A DNA stretch of 64,000 nt, from assembly GCF_019703515.2 (NCBI RefSeq), contig NC_059347.1, forward strand, positions 21,367,001 to 21,431,000. Reading direction: 5' to 3'. Under the pieces are notes generated by a model. The model ran no database searches. It saw nothing but the letters and a program-made list of their open reading frames with translations, and was not told where the DNA came from. Position numbers and translations under genes: made by a program. Within the stretch, counting starts at the first letter, position 1; the number at the start of each line of letters is the position of its first letter. Shown piece after piece: positions 33,466 to 43,990 of the stretch. The stretch comes from Myxocyprinus asiaticus. Its lineage: Eukaryota > Chordata > Actinopteri > Cypriniformes > Catostomidae.

Positions 33466-33846
33466 GTGAACCTGTGTATCAAGCAATTTGGCACCACAAA
33501 GAGAGAGTTTAGTGCTTTGTGGTCATCAGAGTGCCAATCAGTGTTTGAGCTGCTGAAAAAGAAGCTTTCTTCTGCTCCTGTGTTAGGGTATGCAGATTTC
33601 AATCTTCCTTTCACATTGGAGACTGATGCGAGCAGTGAAGGCTTGGGTGCTGTCTTATACCAGCAGCTGGGTGAGTGTAGGAGAGTTATAGCTTATGCCA
33701 GTAGGAGACTTTATAAAGCAGAAAGGAATGACAGAAATTACAGTAGCATGAAGCTTGAGCTAATGGCCCTAAAGTGGGCTATCTCTGAAAAATTCTGTGG
33801 TTATCTACTGGGTTCCAAGTTTGTGGTTATCACAGGTAATATCTAA
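33466..33846 (+). pseudogene. Gypsy RNase H
   Basis: The 126-codon open stretch includes LPFTLETDASSEGLGAVLYQ, the RNase H start with its catalytic Asp, and then RRLYKAERNDRNYSSMKLEL with the Glu. The DASSEGLGAVL block is diagnostic of Ty3/Gypsy RNase H. The reading stops at 33846 (TAA) inside the domain; the homologous sequence continues with GRHNAAADAFSRQP around 33930-33965. Confidence 0.85.
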
Positions 33847-34154
33847 AAATGACCAAGCTCAGTGCAATTGAGCAAAGATTGATCACTCCATCAGCCATTT
33901 TCGATTTTGTGGTGAAATACCACCCAGGACGGCATAATGCAGCTGCTGATGCCTTCTCTAGGCAGCCATTAGCAGGGGAGCCTGTCACTCCTGAGGATGC
34001 AGAATATGATGACTGTATTGCCATCTGAAATATAATAAACAAAGGAACAGCCTTAGAGACTGACTTAGTGATGGCTATTGAAAAGTGCTGTAGGGTTAGA
34101 CAGATTCATGCTTTATAGTGTGGAGTAGAGGAAGGCAGTAACGCTTATGGATGT

Positions 34155-35499
34155 ATGCCTACTCTACCGGGTTATACAACAGCTGAAATGAATGATTTTC
34201 AAATGAAACATCCCACTTTCAGTTCTTTCAGAATCTTTTTGGAACATAAGCAAAAGCCCAACACTTGTGAAAGATCTGGTCTATCAAAGTCTGTACAGTC
34301 ACTGATAAAGCAGTGGAAGTGTGTTAGAGAGCTGGATGGCTTGCTTTATCGCATTGTGAATGACCAACATTGTGGTGAATGCCAACAGCTGCTCTTACCC
34401 TTGTGTCTAAAAGAACAGGTCCTTGAAAGTGTTCATGACAGTATGGGACATCAGGGCATTGAGCACACGCTAAACCTGTTGAGGCAACAATGCTTCTGGG
34501 TTGGCATGTATAATTATGTGGAGCAGTGGATCAAAAAGTGTCAAAGGTGCATCTTAACCAAGATGCTACAGCCCAGGATACATCCTCCATATGAAGCCAT
34601 TTCTGGTTTCAAGGCCCCTTGGAGTAGTGGCAATAGATTTTACTGTGCTTTAACTTGCCTCTGATGGCCGTGAGAATGTGTTAATCATGACTCATGTTTT
34701 CATAAAGTTCACACAGGCATTTCCAACCAAGGACCAGAGGGGTATCACTGCCAAGATCCTTCTGAAAGAGTTGTTCATGAAATATGGTGTGCCTGAATGA
34801 TTACATTCTGATCGTTGAAAGCGAGGTGATTGCTGAGCTATGTAAGATGTATGGTGTAAAGAAAACCCGCACCACACCTTATCGGCCTCAGGGCAATGCT
34901 CAGTGTGAGCGCTTCAAAAGAACGCTCCATGATCTATTATGTACACTTCCCCTTGAAAAGAAAAAAGCGTTGGCCAGAACACCTTCCTGAATTTGTTTAT
35001 GCTAATAATGTAACACCACATGCAGTCACTGTATACTCACCACATTACTTGCTGTTTGGAGTCAACACGCATCTTCTGGTAGATGCACTGTTAGGTCAAG
35101 AGCAAACTGTGGACAGAAAACATGATTGATTAGTGATTCACCAAGACAGACTGAGAGAAGCTCATGAAAAAACTAGGGAATATGCCAAACACAAGGCTGC
35201 TGAGAGCTTAACTTGCCCCTTAAAATGACAAGGTCTATTGCCCTGTGATTGATGTGGGTCAGCAAGTATACTTGCACCATAGACCTTTGGATAGGAACAA
35301 AATACAGGATTCATGGGGTCCTACTGAATACAGGGTCATAGATGTTCAGGGTACGCATACTGTTGGGCCCCTTGATGGTGGTCCTATAAAGAGAGTCCAT
35401 AGAGTTGACTTACGCCCTTGTGTTAACTCTGTTCCTGAGCCAGAGGTTACTGAAACCCATTCTTCCACAACACAATTGAGAGGAGAATCTGTTTCTTAG
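34155..35499 (+). pseudogene. Gypsy integrase, interrupted
   Basis: 34155-34664 holds the linker (MPTLPGYTTAEMNDFQ) and the H2C2 zinc-binding domain: His and His in VHDSMGHQGIEH, Cys and Cys in KKCQRC (near 34425-34550). The core follows in another frame with stops. [20 protein letters not shown] (about 34875-34940) carries the last catalytic Glu region. 34896-35129 includes EFVYANNVTPHAVTVYSPHY. The C-terminal GPY-like part is at 35245-35499 (QQVYLHHRPLDRNKIQDSWG, then GPIKRVHRVDLRP). No chromodomain was recognised. Stops between pieces make it inactive. Confidence 0.85.
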
Positions 35500-35757
35500 C
35501 AGGTTGAAGTTGTATATTCTGATCCTGATTTTGTTGTGTTAGAAGAGGTCACATATCCTTGTCTGCAAGAGACTATGTGAACCCTGGAAACCAAGTGTCT
35601 TGTCCAGAGAGGGTTGAGCCTGACACTGGCACGGCTCCTAGATTGTCTGAACCAGAGATGAAAAGGCCTGTACCAGCACCAAGAAGATCTAAAAGAGCCA
35701 ATACTGGTGTTCACTCAAATCCATTTAAAAAAGTAAAACTTTTTCAATGAGAAATGA

Positions 35758-37731
35758 GTGCGCCTTTAAAGACCCTAGAGAAACATACAGTATTTTAAAG
35801 TGCTTAATGATGATTTCTGCACAGTTCTTTCTGGCAAGCTTTACATGACTGTCCCTCTTTAAGCTTCTGGGGTAAAGTTGTCTGCAGTTTATAACTTGCT
35901 ATTCTGATTATTTAAAATTTTAGACAGGATACATTATTGAAATGTAAACATATTGGTCTTTAATCCATTATTGATGGTAGTCAGAATGTCCTTATAAAAG
36001 TGTCCCTCGTAGTGTTTTCCCCCCTTTTTATGGAAGAGAGGACACAGCTCATCTTTTGGCATGCAGTTTCAGTTTCTCAAGACAATCTTGAGAGAGCTAT
36101 TGAAACCATGCCAAAGTACTACCAAAACACAAAGACTAATAAATGGCCTGGCCTAATCAAAATAAAAATGTCTTTTGTCCATTTTTGCTGAGTAATGTGT
36201 TGGCTCATCCGTCATGAAAGCAATATTTCCATTTCAAACTATAATATACAAATATGCCTCCAAAATGCTCCCTCAGTCCGAGCCAGAGACCAAAGAAAGA
36301 AACTGCCTACATTAAGCCTTGTCAGGACAATGGATGATGTTTAATCTCGCCCTCTAAATAGATCACATTCTTGTATTATACTGTTAGACATAAACAGAAA
36401 GGGAGAGGGCTTTTAACCTGTCACCCCTGTTAGATTATACCAGGGCAATGATCAAACTTTTAAAACACCTCAGTGGTGACACCATGCTTAGTGCTGCTCA
36501 TAGAAACTGATTTACACAAAGATTGAGGACCTTTGACTCAAAACTGTGAAGGACCGGCTGAGTTTTCAACTAATAACATTTATCAGCAATAATTTTGAAT
36601 ATTTGACAACAGGTAAGTGATGGGAACAGATTTGTGCTAATCTAGTCAGAACAAAGAATATACTCACTAATTAGCCAGTTGACAATTTTCAGCACATACT
36701 TTGTGTGTAATTTATTTTCAAAGTGTTTATCTTGCATTACAGCATTATTGTAGGGGAAAACAAGGAGTGTTGTAACATGGGGTGAGTTGTAACTCCCATA
36801 AAGAAATTAGTAATTAAACACTCCCCTTCCTCAAGCTCCAGCTTTTTGCTCAGAATAAAAGACATAAATTCATGCTGTTACTTCCCAACCCCGTAATGTA
36901 TTTCAAATGTCCATTTTGCAACTAATCATCTGTAAAATCATTAAGTGGATGAAGGATTTTCTGAGGAAGTAGAGTGTCAGAAAATAACTTGATTTCACTC
37001 GCAATAGTTTAAACTTTTGCCATCAAAAGCTGTTGAGAGTCTTTTTTTATTTAAGTCACATTTATATGCATGAGAGGGAAGATAAGTCTAAAGGTTTAAA
37101 GGGCTGAGCAGTATTTGGACTTTAAACACCTTGTACTAGTTGTCTGTATTAACCCAGCACTTGAAAGAAAGGATTAGAGCACTAGGTGTTCATCTGGCTT
37201 TTAAATTGTGCCTCATACATCATAGTCACATTGCCTTTTACACCTAGCTTTGACCTTGCAAGTTCTTTCAAATGTGGTCTGCTTTAAGAGTGAGCGGAGC
37301 AGACAGGGTGGTCCTTGCTTCACTCACAGACAAGCATGTGACCACAGCCACATGACCTGTGAACATGCGATTGCTGCTGCCCTTTAGAATCAATGTCATT
37401 AAGGGAATAAAGCTGTGCAACTCTTTCTTTGTAGAGAAGCAGTTGATTGTCAACATTAGCACTATGAAGGTTTTGTGATAATCTTGCAGTATAATTTTAA
37501 AAATAATTTTATGTTTATCAACATTTATGTTTCACTTACTCTGTTCAAACAGGCAGCAAAAATCTAATTTTTGAATAGTTGTTTATAGACTGAACAGCAA
37601 AAATTTACTTACATCTGATTTTTAAATCTGACAAACCTGTTCCAAATCACATCCATATGTGTCATATTGCATTTCAAGTTGTTTTAAATTATCATTTGAT
37701 ATGTGGCATAACACAAAGTGCAAAAGTCAAA
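35758..37731. other. Intergenic, nothing recognised
   Basis: About 2 kb with no supported gene or repeat; ORFs of 61-64 codons only. The expected 3' LTR of Gypsy copy 1 is not here. Confidence 0.55.
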
Positions 37732-38040
37732 ATCAAAATCAAATCAAATCAAATCACTTTACTGTCACACAGCCATATACACAAGTGCAGTGGTGTGTGA
37801 AATTCTTGGGTGCAGTTCCGATCAACATAGCAGTCGTGACAGTGATGAGACAGTACCAATTTACAATAACATCAAATTAACACAGCACAATTTAAACATC
37901 TGATATACACATAATTACACTCAACAATATACATATAATAACATACACTGTACAGTATACAATACGCACTATATAGATACAAATTATTCAATAAAAATAA
38001 AAAATAAAAATATATAAAAATGTATATATAGCAGTAAATA
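37732..38040 (-). mobile_element. CR1/L2-group LINE copy c, 3' terminal fragment
   Basis: This is the extreme 3' end of a minus-strand LINE: the tail (CAAATCAAATCAAATCA at 37738-37757 on the plus strand), then the conserved 3' UTR (CACTTTACTGTCACACAGCC) up to the AT-rich zone at 38040. It continues the fragment at 41671-43000; together they form one older copy split by the full-length element between them. Confidence 0.85.
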
Positions 38041-38071
38041 GACAGACTCAAGACGGACTCAAGATGGCGCC
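38041..38071 (+). promoter_or_regulatory. Possible YY1-type internal promoter motif at LINE start
   Basis: AAGATGGCGCC at 38061-38071 resembles the YY1 site AANATGGCGGC found near the start of some LINEs, where it fixes transcription start. Just upstream the 12-mer GACTCAAGAYGG occurs twice (38045-38067 region). Functional role is inferred only. Confidence 0.35.
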
Positions 38072-40994
38072 GAGTATGGCTGCTGCGTTGCGAGCTCCGA
38101 CACAACATAGCAATGGTTTGTTTGTTTTTTTTACAATTCTTATGTTTTTTGTCTTGGATGTTGTCTGCCTTATTGTCTATGACAGACAAACACTTTTGGA
38201 CATTGGTTCAGCGATCTCACACCGAAAACCGGAATTCACATTCCTCAATGCCGACCCGCTGTTTACAAACACGCAAGCGGAGCCCTTTGTCTGGGCAGCA
38301 CGGCCGCGGAAATGCAGGAGGAAAAGGGGAAACAGAACCGGCGTTCTCATCAGAGTAAGACGCCGCGCAAATCGACCCCCGCTACCCACTATTCTACTGG
38401 CAAATGTTCAGTCTCTGGATAACAAGCTCTGCGAGCTGAAAGCGCGGATCTCTTTCCAACGAGAGACGAGGGACTGCTGCATTATCTGCCTTACGGAAAC
38501 TTGGATGTCTGCGGAGATTCCAGACTCAGCCATTGAACCTGCGGGGTTCTCCATGCTCCGAGCGGACAGAGCGAAAGACCTCTCAGGTAAAACTAGAGGA
38601 GGTGGTGTATGTTTTATGATCAACAAATCCTGGTGTGATCAGAGGAACGTACATTCCATCAAGTCTTTCTGTTCTCCTGATCTGGAATTTCTTATGCTTC
38701 TGTGTCGACCATTCTGGCTACCGAGGGAATTCACAGCGGTCATTATCACTGCTGCGTACATTCCCCCACAAGCCGACACAGACCGGGCACTCAAGGAACT
38801 GTATGGGAGTATAAGTGAGCAGGAAACCGCGCACCCTGAGGCCGCGTTCATTGTGACCGGGGACTTTAATAAAGCCAGTTTAAAATCAGTCGCACCAAAA
38901 TATCACCAGCACATTAGTTTCAACACACGAGGGGACCGGGTTTTGGACCATTGCTACTCTCCATTCCGGGATGGCTACAAATCCCTCCCCCGCCCACCAT
39001 TTGGCAAATCGGACCACTCTTCCATTCTGCTTCTGCCCGCTTACAGGCAGAAATTGAAACAGGAAGCACCCACCCTCAGAACGATCCAGTGCTGGTCGGA
39101 CCAATCAGACTCTACGCTACAAGACTGTTTTGATCGCACGGACTGGGAGATGTTCCGGTCCGCCTCTGATGACGACATCGAGCTTTACGCTGATAGCGTA
39201 ATGTGTTTCATCAGAACGTGTGTAGAGGAAGTGATTCCGACCAGAACTGTGCGAATCTATCCGAATCAGAAGCCGTGGATCAATAGTGATGTTCGCGCGG
39301 CACTTAATGTGCGGACCTCCGCTTTTAATTCCGGGAACGCGGAGGAGCATAAACAAGCCAGTTATGCCCTCCGAAAAACTATCAAAACAGCAAAATGCCA
39401 GTACAGGAGCAAGATTGAAGGACAGTTTAACACCACCAACTCTAGAAGCATGTGGCAGGCAATTAACATCATCACGGACTTTAAAGGGAATAAAAACTCC
39501 GCCATGAACACCGCTGCCTCTCTACCGGATGAGCTAAATACTTTTTATGCTCGTTTCGAGGGAAATAACACTGCCCTCGCGGAGAGAGCTCTCACGGCCG
39601 AAGCTACAGAGGTTAGTTCACTCTCCGTCTCTGTAGCGGTTGTAACCCGATCCTTCCGACGGGTGAATATCCGCAAAGCCGTGGGTCCAGACGGCATTCC
39701 GGGCCGCGTCATCAGAGCGTGCGCGAACCAGCTGGCTGGTGTTTTTACGGACATTTTCAACCTTTCCCTCTCTTTGTCTGTAGTCCCCACATGCTTTAAA
39801 ACATCCACCATTGTGCCTGTTCCAAAACAATCAAAAACAACGTGTTTAAATGACTGGCATCCTGTTGCTCTGACCCCCATCATCAGCAAATGTTTTGAGA
39901 GACTAATCAGAGATTACATCTGCTCTGTATTACCACTCAATCTTGACCCGCTGCAGTTTGCATACCGCAACAACCGCTCCACTGATGATGCCATTGCATC
40001 TACACTACACACTGCTCTCTCCCACCTGGAAAAAAAGAACACTTATGTGAGAATGTTGTTTGTAGACTACAGCTCAGCATTCAACACCATAGTGCCCTCC
40101 AAGCTAGATGAGAAACTCCGGGCTCTGGGCTTAAACAGCTCGCTGTGCAGCTGGATCCTGGACTTCCTGTCAAGCAGACGCCAGGTGGTTAGAATAGGCA
40201 GCAACATCTCCTCATCACTGACCCTCAACACTGGAGCCCCGCAGGGCTGTGTTCTCAGCCCACTACTGTATTCCCTGTACACACATGACTGTGTGGCAAC
40301 ACATAACTCCAATGCCATCATTAAGTTTGCTGATGACACGACGGTGGTAGGTCTGATCACTGACAATGATGAAACAGCCTACAGAGAGGAGGTGCACACT
40401 CTGACACACTGGTGTCAGGAGCACAACCTCTCCCTCAACGTCAGTAAGACAAAGGAGCTTGTGGTGGACTTCAGAAGAAAAGACAGAGAACACAGTCCAA
40501 TCACCATCAATGGAGCACCAGTGGAGAGAGTCAGCAGCTTCAAGTTCCTGGGTGTCCACATCACTGAGGAACTCACATGGTCCGTCCACACTGAAGTCGT
40601 TGTGAAGAAGGCTCAACAGCGCCTCTTCTTCCTGAGACGGCTGAGGAAGTTTGGAATGAACCGCCACATCCTCACACGGTTCTACACCTGCACTGTGGAG
40701 AGCATCCTGACTGGCTGCATCTCCGCCTGGTACGGCAATAGCACCACCCACAACCACAAAGCACTGCAAAGGGTGGTGCGAACTGCCAAACACATCATCG
40801 GAGGTGAGCTTCCCTCCCTCCAGGAAATATATACAAGGCGGTGTGTGAAAAAAGCTCGGAGGATCATCAGAGACTCCAGCCACCCGAGCCATGGGCTGTT
40901 CTCACTGCTACCATCAGGCAGGTGGTATCGCAGCATCAGGACCCGCACCAGCCGACTCCATGACAGCTTCTTCCCCAAGCAATCAGACTTCTGA
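38064..40994 (+). CDS. LINE ORF2-type protein: APE endonuclease and reverse transcriptase (976 aa)
   Basis: One open frame encodes what looks like a complete non-LTR retrotransposase. Residues 18-39 are strongly hydrophobic and 80-103 very basic. The endonuclease (about 105-330) shows Asn114, Glu145 (CLTETWMS), GDFN 266-269 and SDH 316-318. The RT (about 530-860) shows VDYSSAFN with Asp668, [10 protein letters not shown] from 724, and FADD 755-758. Those catalytic positions all look conserved. The C-terminal region matches copy a until the last residues: copy a has one more C in the C-run near 40976, so this protein ends FFPKQSDF where copy a reads [11 protein letters not shown]. The ATG at 38064 is the first in frame and lies in AAGATGGCGCC. 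The protein would nick target DNA and prime reverse transcription in the nucleus. CR1/L2/Rex1 group; exact clade unresolved. Confidence 0.92.
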   Translation: MAPSMAAALRAPTQHSNGLFVFFTILMFFVLDVVCLIVYDRQTLLDIGSAISHRKPEFTFLNADPLFTNTQAEPFVWAARPRKCRRKRGNRTGVLIRVRRRANRPPLPTILLANVQSLDNKLCELKARISFQRETRDCCIICLTETWMSAEIPDSAIEPAGFSMLRADRAKDLSGKTRGGGVCFMINKSWCDQRNVHSIKSFCSPDLEFLMLLCRPFWLPREFTAVIITAAYIPPQADTDRALKELYGSISEQETAHPEAAFIVTGDFNKASLKSVAPKYHQHISFNTRGDRVLDHCYSPFRDGYKSLPRPPFGKSDHSSILLLPAYRQKLKQEAPTLRTIQCWSDQSDSTLQDCFDRTDWEMFRSASDDDIELYADSVMCFIRTCVEEVIPTRTVRIYPNQKPWINSDVRAALNVRTSAFNSGNAEEHKQASYALRKTIKTAKCQYRSKIEGQFNTTNSRSMWQAINIITDFKGNKNSAMNTAASLPDELNTFYARFEGNNTALAERALTAEATEVSSLSVSVAVVTRSFRRVNIRKAVGPDGIPGRVIRACANQLAGVFTDIFNLSLSLSVVPTCFKTSTIVPVPKQSKTTCLNDWHPVALTPIISKCFERLIRDYICSVLPLNLDPLQFAYRNNRSTDDAIASTLHTALSHLEKKNTYVRMLFVDYSSAFNTIVPSKLDEKLRALGLNSSLCSWILDFLSSRRQVVRIGSNISSSLTLNTGAPQGCVLSPLLYSLYTHDCVATHNSNAIIKFADDTTVVGLITDNDETAYREEVHTLTHWCQEHNLSLNVSKTKELVVDFRRKDREHSPITINGAPVERVSSFKFLGVHITEELTWSVHTEVVVKKAQQRLFFLRRLRKFGMNRHILTRFYTCTVESILTGCISAWYGNSTTHNHKALQRVVRTAKHIIGGELPSLQEIYTRRCVKKARRIIRDSSHPSHGLFSLLPSGRWYRSIRTRTSRLHDSFFPKQSDF

Positions 40995-41154
40995 ACTCTT
41001 GATCTCCCACGATCAAAATACATCAGCCCTGCACTTTATTACTCTTTTATCTCACACCGGACTGTCATAAATTATATTACTGTTATTATATTATGTCTCT
41101 CTTAACAACTGACTATCAACCGACAGCCTGAATGTCAATACAGTACAATACTGT

Positions 41155-41160
<6 letters not shown>

Positions 41161-41222
<62 letters not shown>
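41161..41222. repeat. (TA)n microsatellite in LINE 3' UTR
   Basis: About 30 TA dinucleotides; other copies have only a short AT-rich stretch at this place. Confidence 0.95.
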
Positions 41223-41223
<1 letters not shown>

Positions 41224-41358
41224 TTTTTTATATATTTTTATTTTTTAATTTTTATTGAATAATGTGTATCTATATAGTATCTATATAGTAAAAAAACAAA
41301 AAAAACAAAAACAGCATATTGTATACTGTACAGTGTATGTTATTATTTGTATATTGTT

Positions 41359-41538
41359 GAGTGTAATTATGTGTATAACAGATGTTTAAATTGTGTTGTG
41401 TTAATTTGATGTTTTAAGTTGAGTGTAATTATGTGTATAACAGATGCTTAAATTGTGTTGTGTTAATGTGATGTTTTAAGTTGAGTGTAATTATGTATAA
41501 CAGATGTTTAAATTGTGTTGTGTTAATTTGATGTTATT
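41359..41538 (+). repeat. 62-bp tandem repeat (about 3 units) in LINE 3' UTR
   Basis: GAGTGTAATTATGTGTATAA starts units at 41359, 41421 and 41483. The third unit is slightly shorter. Copy a (6.8 kb) carries a single unit here. Confidence 0.85.
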
Positions 41539-41670
41539 GTAAATTGGTATATGTCTCATCACTGTCACGACTGCTATGTTGATCGGAACTGCACCCAAGA
41601 ATTTCACACACCATTGCACTTGTGTATATGGCTGTGTGACAATAAAGTGATTTGATTTGATTTGATTTGA

Positions 41671-43000
41671 AATATAGAATGTACAGTATTGTACTGTATT
41701 GACATTCAGTCTGTCGGTTGATAGTCAGATGTTAAGAGAGAATATAATATAATAATAATATAATTTATGACAGTCCGGTGTAAGATATAATAGTAAGGGT
41801 AATAAAGTGCAGTGCTGATGTATATTGATCGTGAGAGATCAAGAGTTCAGAAGTCTGATTGCTTGGGGAAGAAGCTGTCATGGAGTCGGCTGGTACGGGT
41901 CCTGATGCTGCGATACCGCCTGCCTGATGGTAGCAGTGAGAACAGCCCATGGTTCGGGTGGCTGGAGTCTCTGATGATCCTCTGAGCTTTTTTCACATAC
42001 CGCCTGGTATATATGTCCTGGAGGGAGAGAAGCTCACCTCCGATGATGTGTCTGACAGTTCACACCACCCTTTGCAGTGCTTTGCGGTTGTGGGCGGTGC
42101 TATTGCTGTACCAGGCGGAGATGCAGCCAGTCAGGATGCTCTCTACAGTGCAGGTGTAGAATCGTGTGAGGATGTGGCGGTTCATTCCAAACTTCCTCAG
42201 CCATCTCAGGAAGAAGAGGTGCTGATGAGCCTTCTTCACAACGACTTCAGTGTGGATGGACCATGTGAGTTCCTCAGTCATGTGGACACCCAGGAACTTG
42301 AAGCTGCTGACTCTCTCCACTGGTGCTCCATTGATGGTGATGGGACTGTGTTCTCTGTCTTTTCTTCTGAAGTCCACCACAAGCTCCTTTGTCTTACTGA
42401 CGTTGAGGGAGAGGTTGTGCTCCTGACACCAGTGTGTCAGAGTGTGCACCTCCTCTCTGTAGACTGTTTCATCATTGTCAGTGATCAGACCTACCACCGT
42501 CGTGTCATCAGCAAACTTAATGATGGCATTGGAGCTATGTGTTGCCACACAGTCATGTGTGTACAGGGAATACAGTAGTGGGCTGAGAACACAGCCCTGT
42601 GGGGCTCCAGTGTTGAGGGTTAGTGATGAGGAGATGTTGCTGCCTATTCTAACCACCTGGCGTCTGCTTGACAGGAAGTCCAGGATCCAGCTGCGCAGCG
42701 AGCTGTTTAAGCCCAGAGCCCTGAGTTTCTCATCTAGCTTGGAGGGCACTATGGTGTTGAATGCTGAGCTGTAGTCTACAAACAGCATTCTCACATAAGT
42801 GTTCTTTTTTCCAGGTGGGAGAGAGCAGTGTGTATTGTAGATGCAACGGCATCATCAGTGGAGCGGTTGTTGCGGTAAGCAAACTGCAACGGGTCAAGAG
42901 AGAGAGGCAGCACAGAGCAGATGTAATCTCTGATTAGTCTCTCAAAACATTTGCTGATGATGGGGGTCAGAGCAACTGGACGCCATTCATTTAAGCATTG
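41671..43000 (-). mobile_element. CR1/L2-group LINE copy c, main fragment
   Basis: Reading from 43000 down to 41671: RT sequence, C terminus and the first half of the 3' UTR, ending at the AT-rich zone where copy d is inserted. The rest of its 3' UTR is at 37732-38040. The 5' truncation lies near 42999, in RT sequence upstream of motif A. Confidence 0.9.
41850..42999 (-). pseudogene. LINE reverse transcriptase fragment (copy c)
   Basis: The longest open stretch (42794-42060, 244 codons) covers [20 protein letters not shown] (motif A), [17 protein letters not shown] (motif B) and [14 protein letters not shown] (catalytic box). It ends in a TGA at about 42060 where copy d has CGA (Arg), a CpG-to-TpG change. 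Upstream, a T-run near 42807-42812 shifts the frame. The C-terminal part continues to about 41850. The catalytic residues are still visible, so the copy decayed only moderately. It lacks the endonuclease entirely. Confidence 0.88.
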
Positions 43001-43364
43001 ACCACCCTGTCAGCACCGTCTTCAGCAGTGTCTGAATTCACTCATTTACACTCATAAGTGGTATTCACTATATTGGATGGTGCATGAGTGAACAAGTGAA
43101 TGGACACACCATATGTGTTTGAATGTGTAAACACATTACAACCTCAGATGTTGTCTGATGCGATTTCAGCACCACAGCGAAATGTCAAAATAGACACGAG
43201 CAGAGGTTACATTTCTTTTGGCATCATGCTGATGCTTCAGACTGATCTCATATTGAATTCAGAAACAGTAGGTTGACTTTTCTTCAGCTAAACTAGGTCT
43301 GTGCTCACCGAAGCATTTTTGCACATATGGGCACATGTGACGCCAAAAGGCCGGTAAGATGTTT
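43001..43364. other. Intergenic, nothing recognised
   Basis: No element or gene supported; a 115-codon minus ORF at 43259-43606 spans into the next repeat and has no domain. Confidence 0.5.
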
Positions 43365-43740
43365 TTAGCTGTAAATGATGTAAAACAATAAAGAGGAATA
43401 CATATTTTATTAAATCTACCCCAAACCCCAACCCTAAACCAAACTGTCAGTGGAATCGCTGTCCTTTTCTGCATATCGCTGCCCCCTTCGGCATATCGCG
43501 GTGCCCATTTGGCCCCGTTTCGCGGCCGGCCCTTTGGAAAAAGTGCCGGAATACACAAGTGCCGGTTCTCCCGATGGCCAGTCTGCCCCTGGGAGAAGGT
43601 AAACACTTGAACTGATGCAAAAATGTCTGACGGGAGATAGCACTTTTCAGTAACTTAGCACAACATGGCTGATGTCAAGGTACTGGAACATTCTTGCCGA
43701 CTTCTGTGTGATCATGTCAGATGCTTACATCTTTACTATA
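43365..43740. repeat. Dispersed repeat, second copy (shared with 21232-22210)
   Basis: AGCTGTAAATGATGTAAAAC...CATATTTTATTAAATCTACC...CTGTCAGTGGAATCG and then CAGTAACTTAGCACAACATG, GTACTGGAACATTC, GTGATCATGT match the split copy. Here the two halves are only about 190 bp apart, so this shows the shorter arrangement. Family unknown. Confidence 0.65.
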
Positions 43741-43885
43741 ACAACCAATGTAGATTTAACAGATAATGACTACACTGTCTGAACAAACTCTGCCTTTCCC
43801 TAAAGCACTTGTTCTCTTTATTTGTGTCAGCATGGTAGCTTTGCTCCAGTCAGAGCTCCAATTTAAATCCCCTTGTTTCTCCACA

Positions 43886-43990
43886 TGTCAAGTCAAGTCA
43901 AATTTATTTGTATAGTGCTTTTCACAACAGCCGTTGTTTCAAAGTGTAATGATTGCAGAAATGAGGTGAGAGAAAAGGATCTAGATACAG
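43886..43990 (-). repeat. TCAAG-tailed repeat, probable LINE 3' end
   Basis: GTCAAGTCAAGTCAAATTTA followed by TTTGTATAGTGCTTTTCACA is a very common fish repeat end. On the minus strand it reads as a 3' UTR ending in (TTGAC)n, as in LINE tails. The extent is uncertain. Confidence 0.45.

Larger units (their letters stand above)
30365..35757 (+). mobile_element. Ty3/Gypsy LTR retrotransposon copy 1, lacking 3' LTR
   Basis: It has a 5' LTR (30365-30876), a leader, gag, and pol in the order protease, RT, RNase H, integrase, which defines Ty3/Gypsy. All ORFs are broken. The internal region ends about 35757 without a polypurine tract or 3' LTR, although the same family has 3' LTRs elsewhere in the window (53355-54169). 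No env-like ORF is seen. Confidence 0.85.
38041..41670 (+). mobile_element. Full-length CR1/L2-group LINE copy d
   Basis: Short 5' UTR (38041-38063), one long ORF (38064-40994), and a 3' UTR of about 680 bp with a (TA)n tract and 62-bp tandem repeats, ending GTGACAATAAAGTGATTTGA followed by TTTGA repeats at about 41670. It is inserted in the AT-rich 3' UTR of an inverted older copy; flanking sequences suggest a duplicated AATA/AAATA. It is the youngest-looking element in the window. Confidence 0.9.

Noticed and set aside
41949..42578. 209-codon plus-strand ORF
   Set aside because: Antisense to LINE copy c RT; it shows codon-mirror conservation only.
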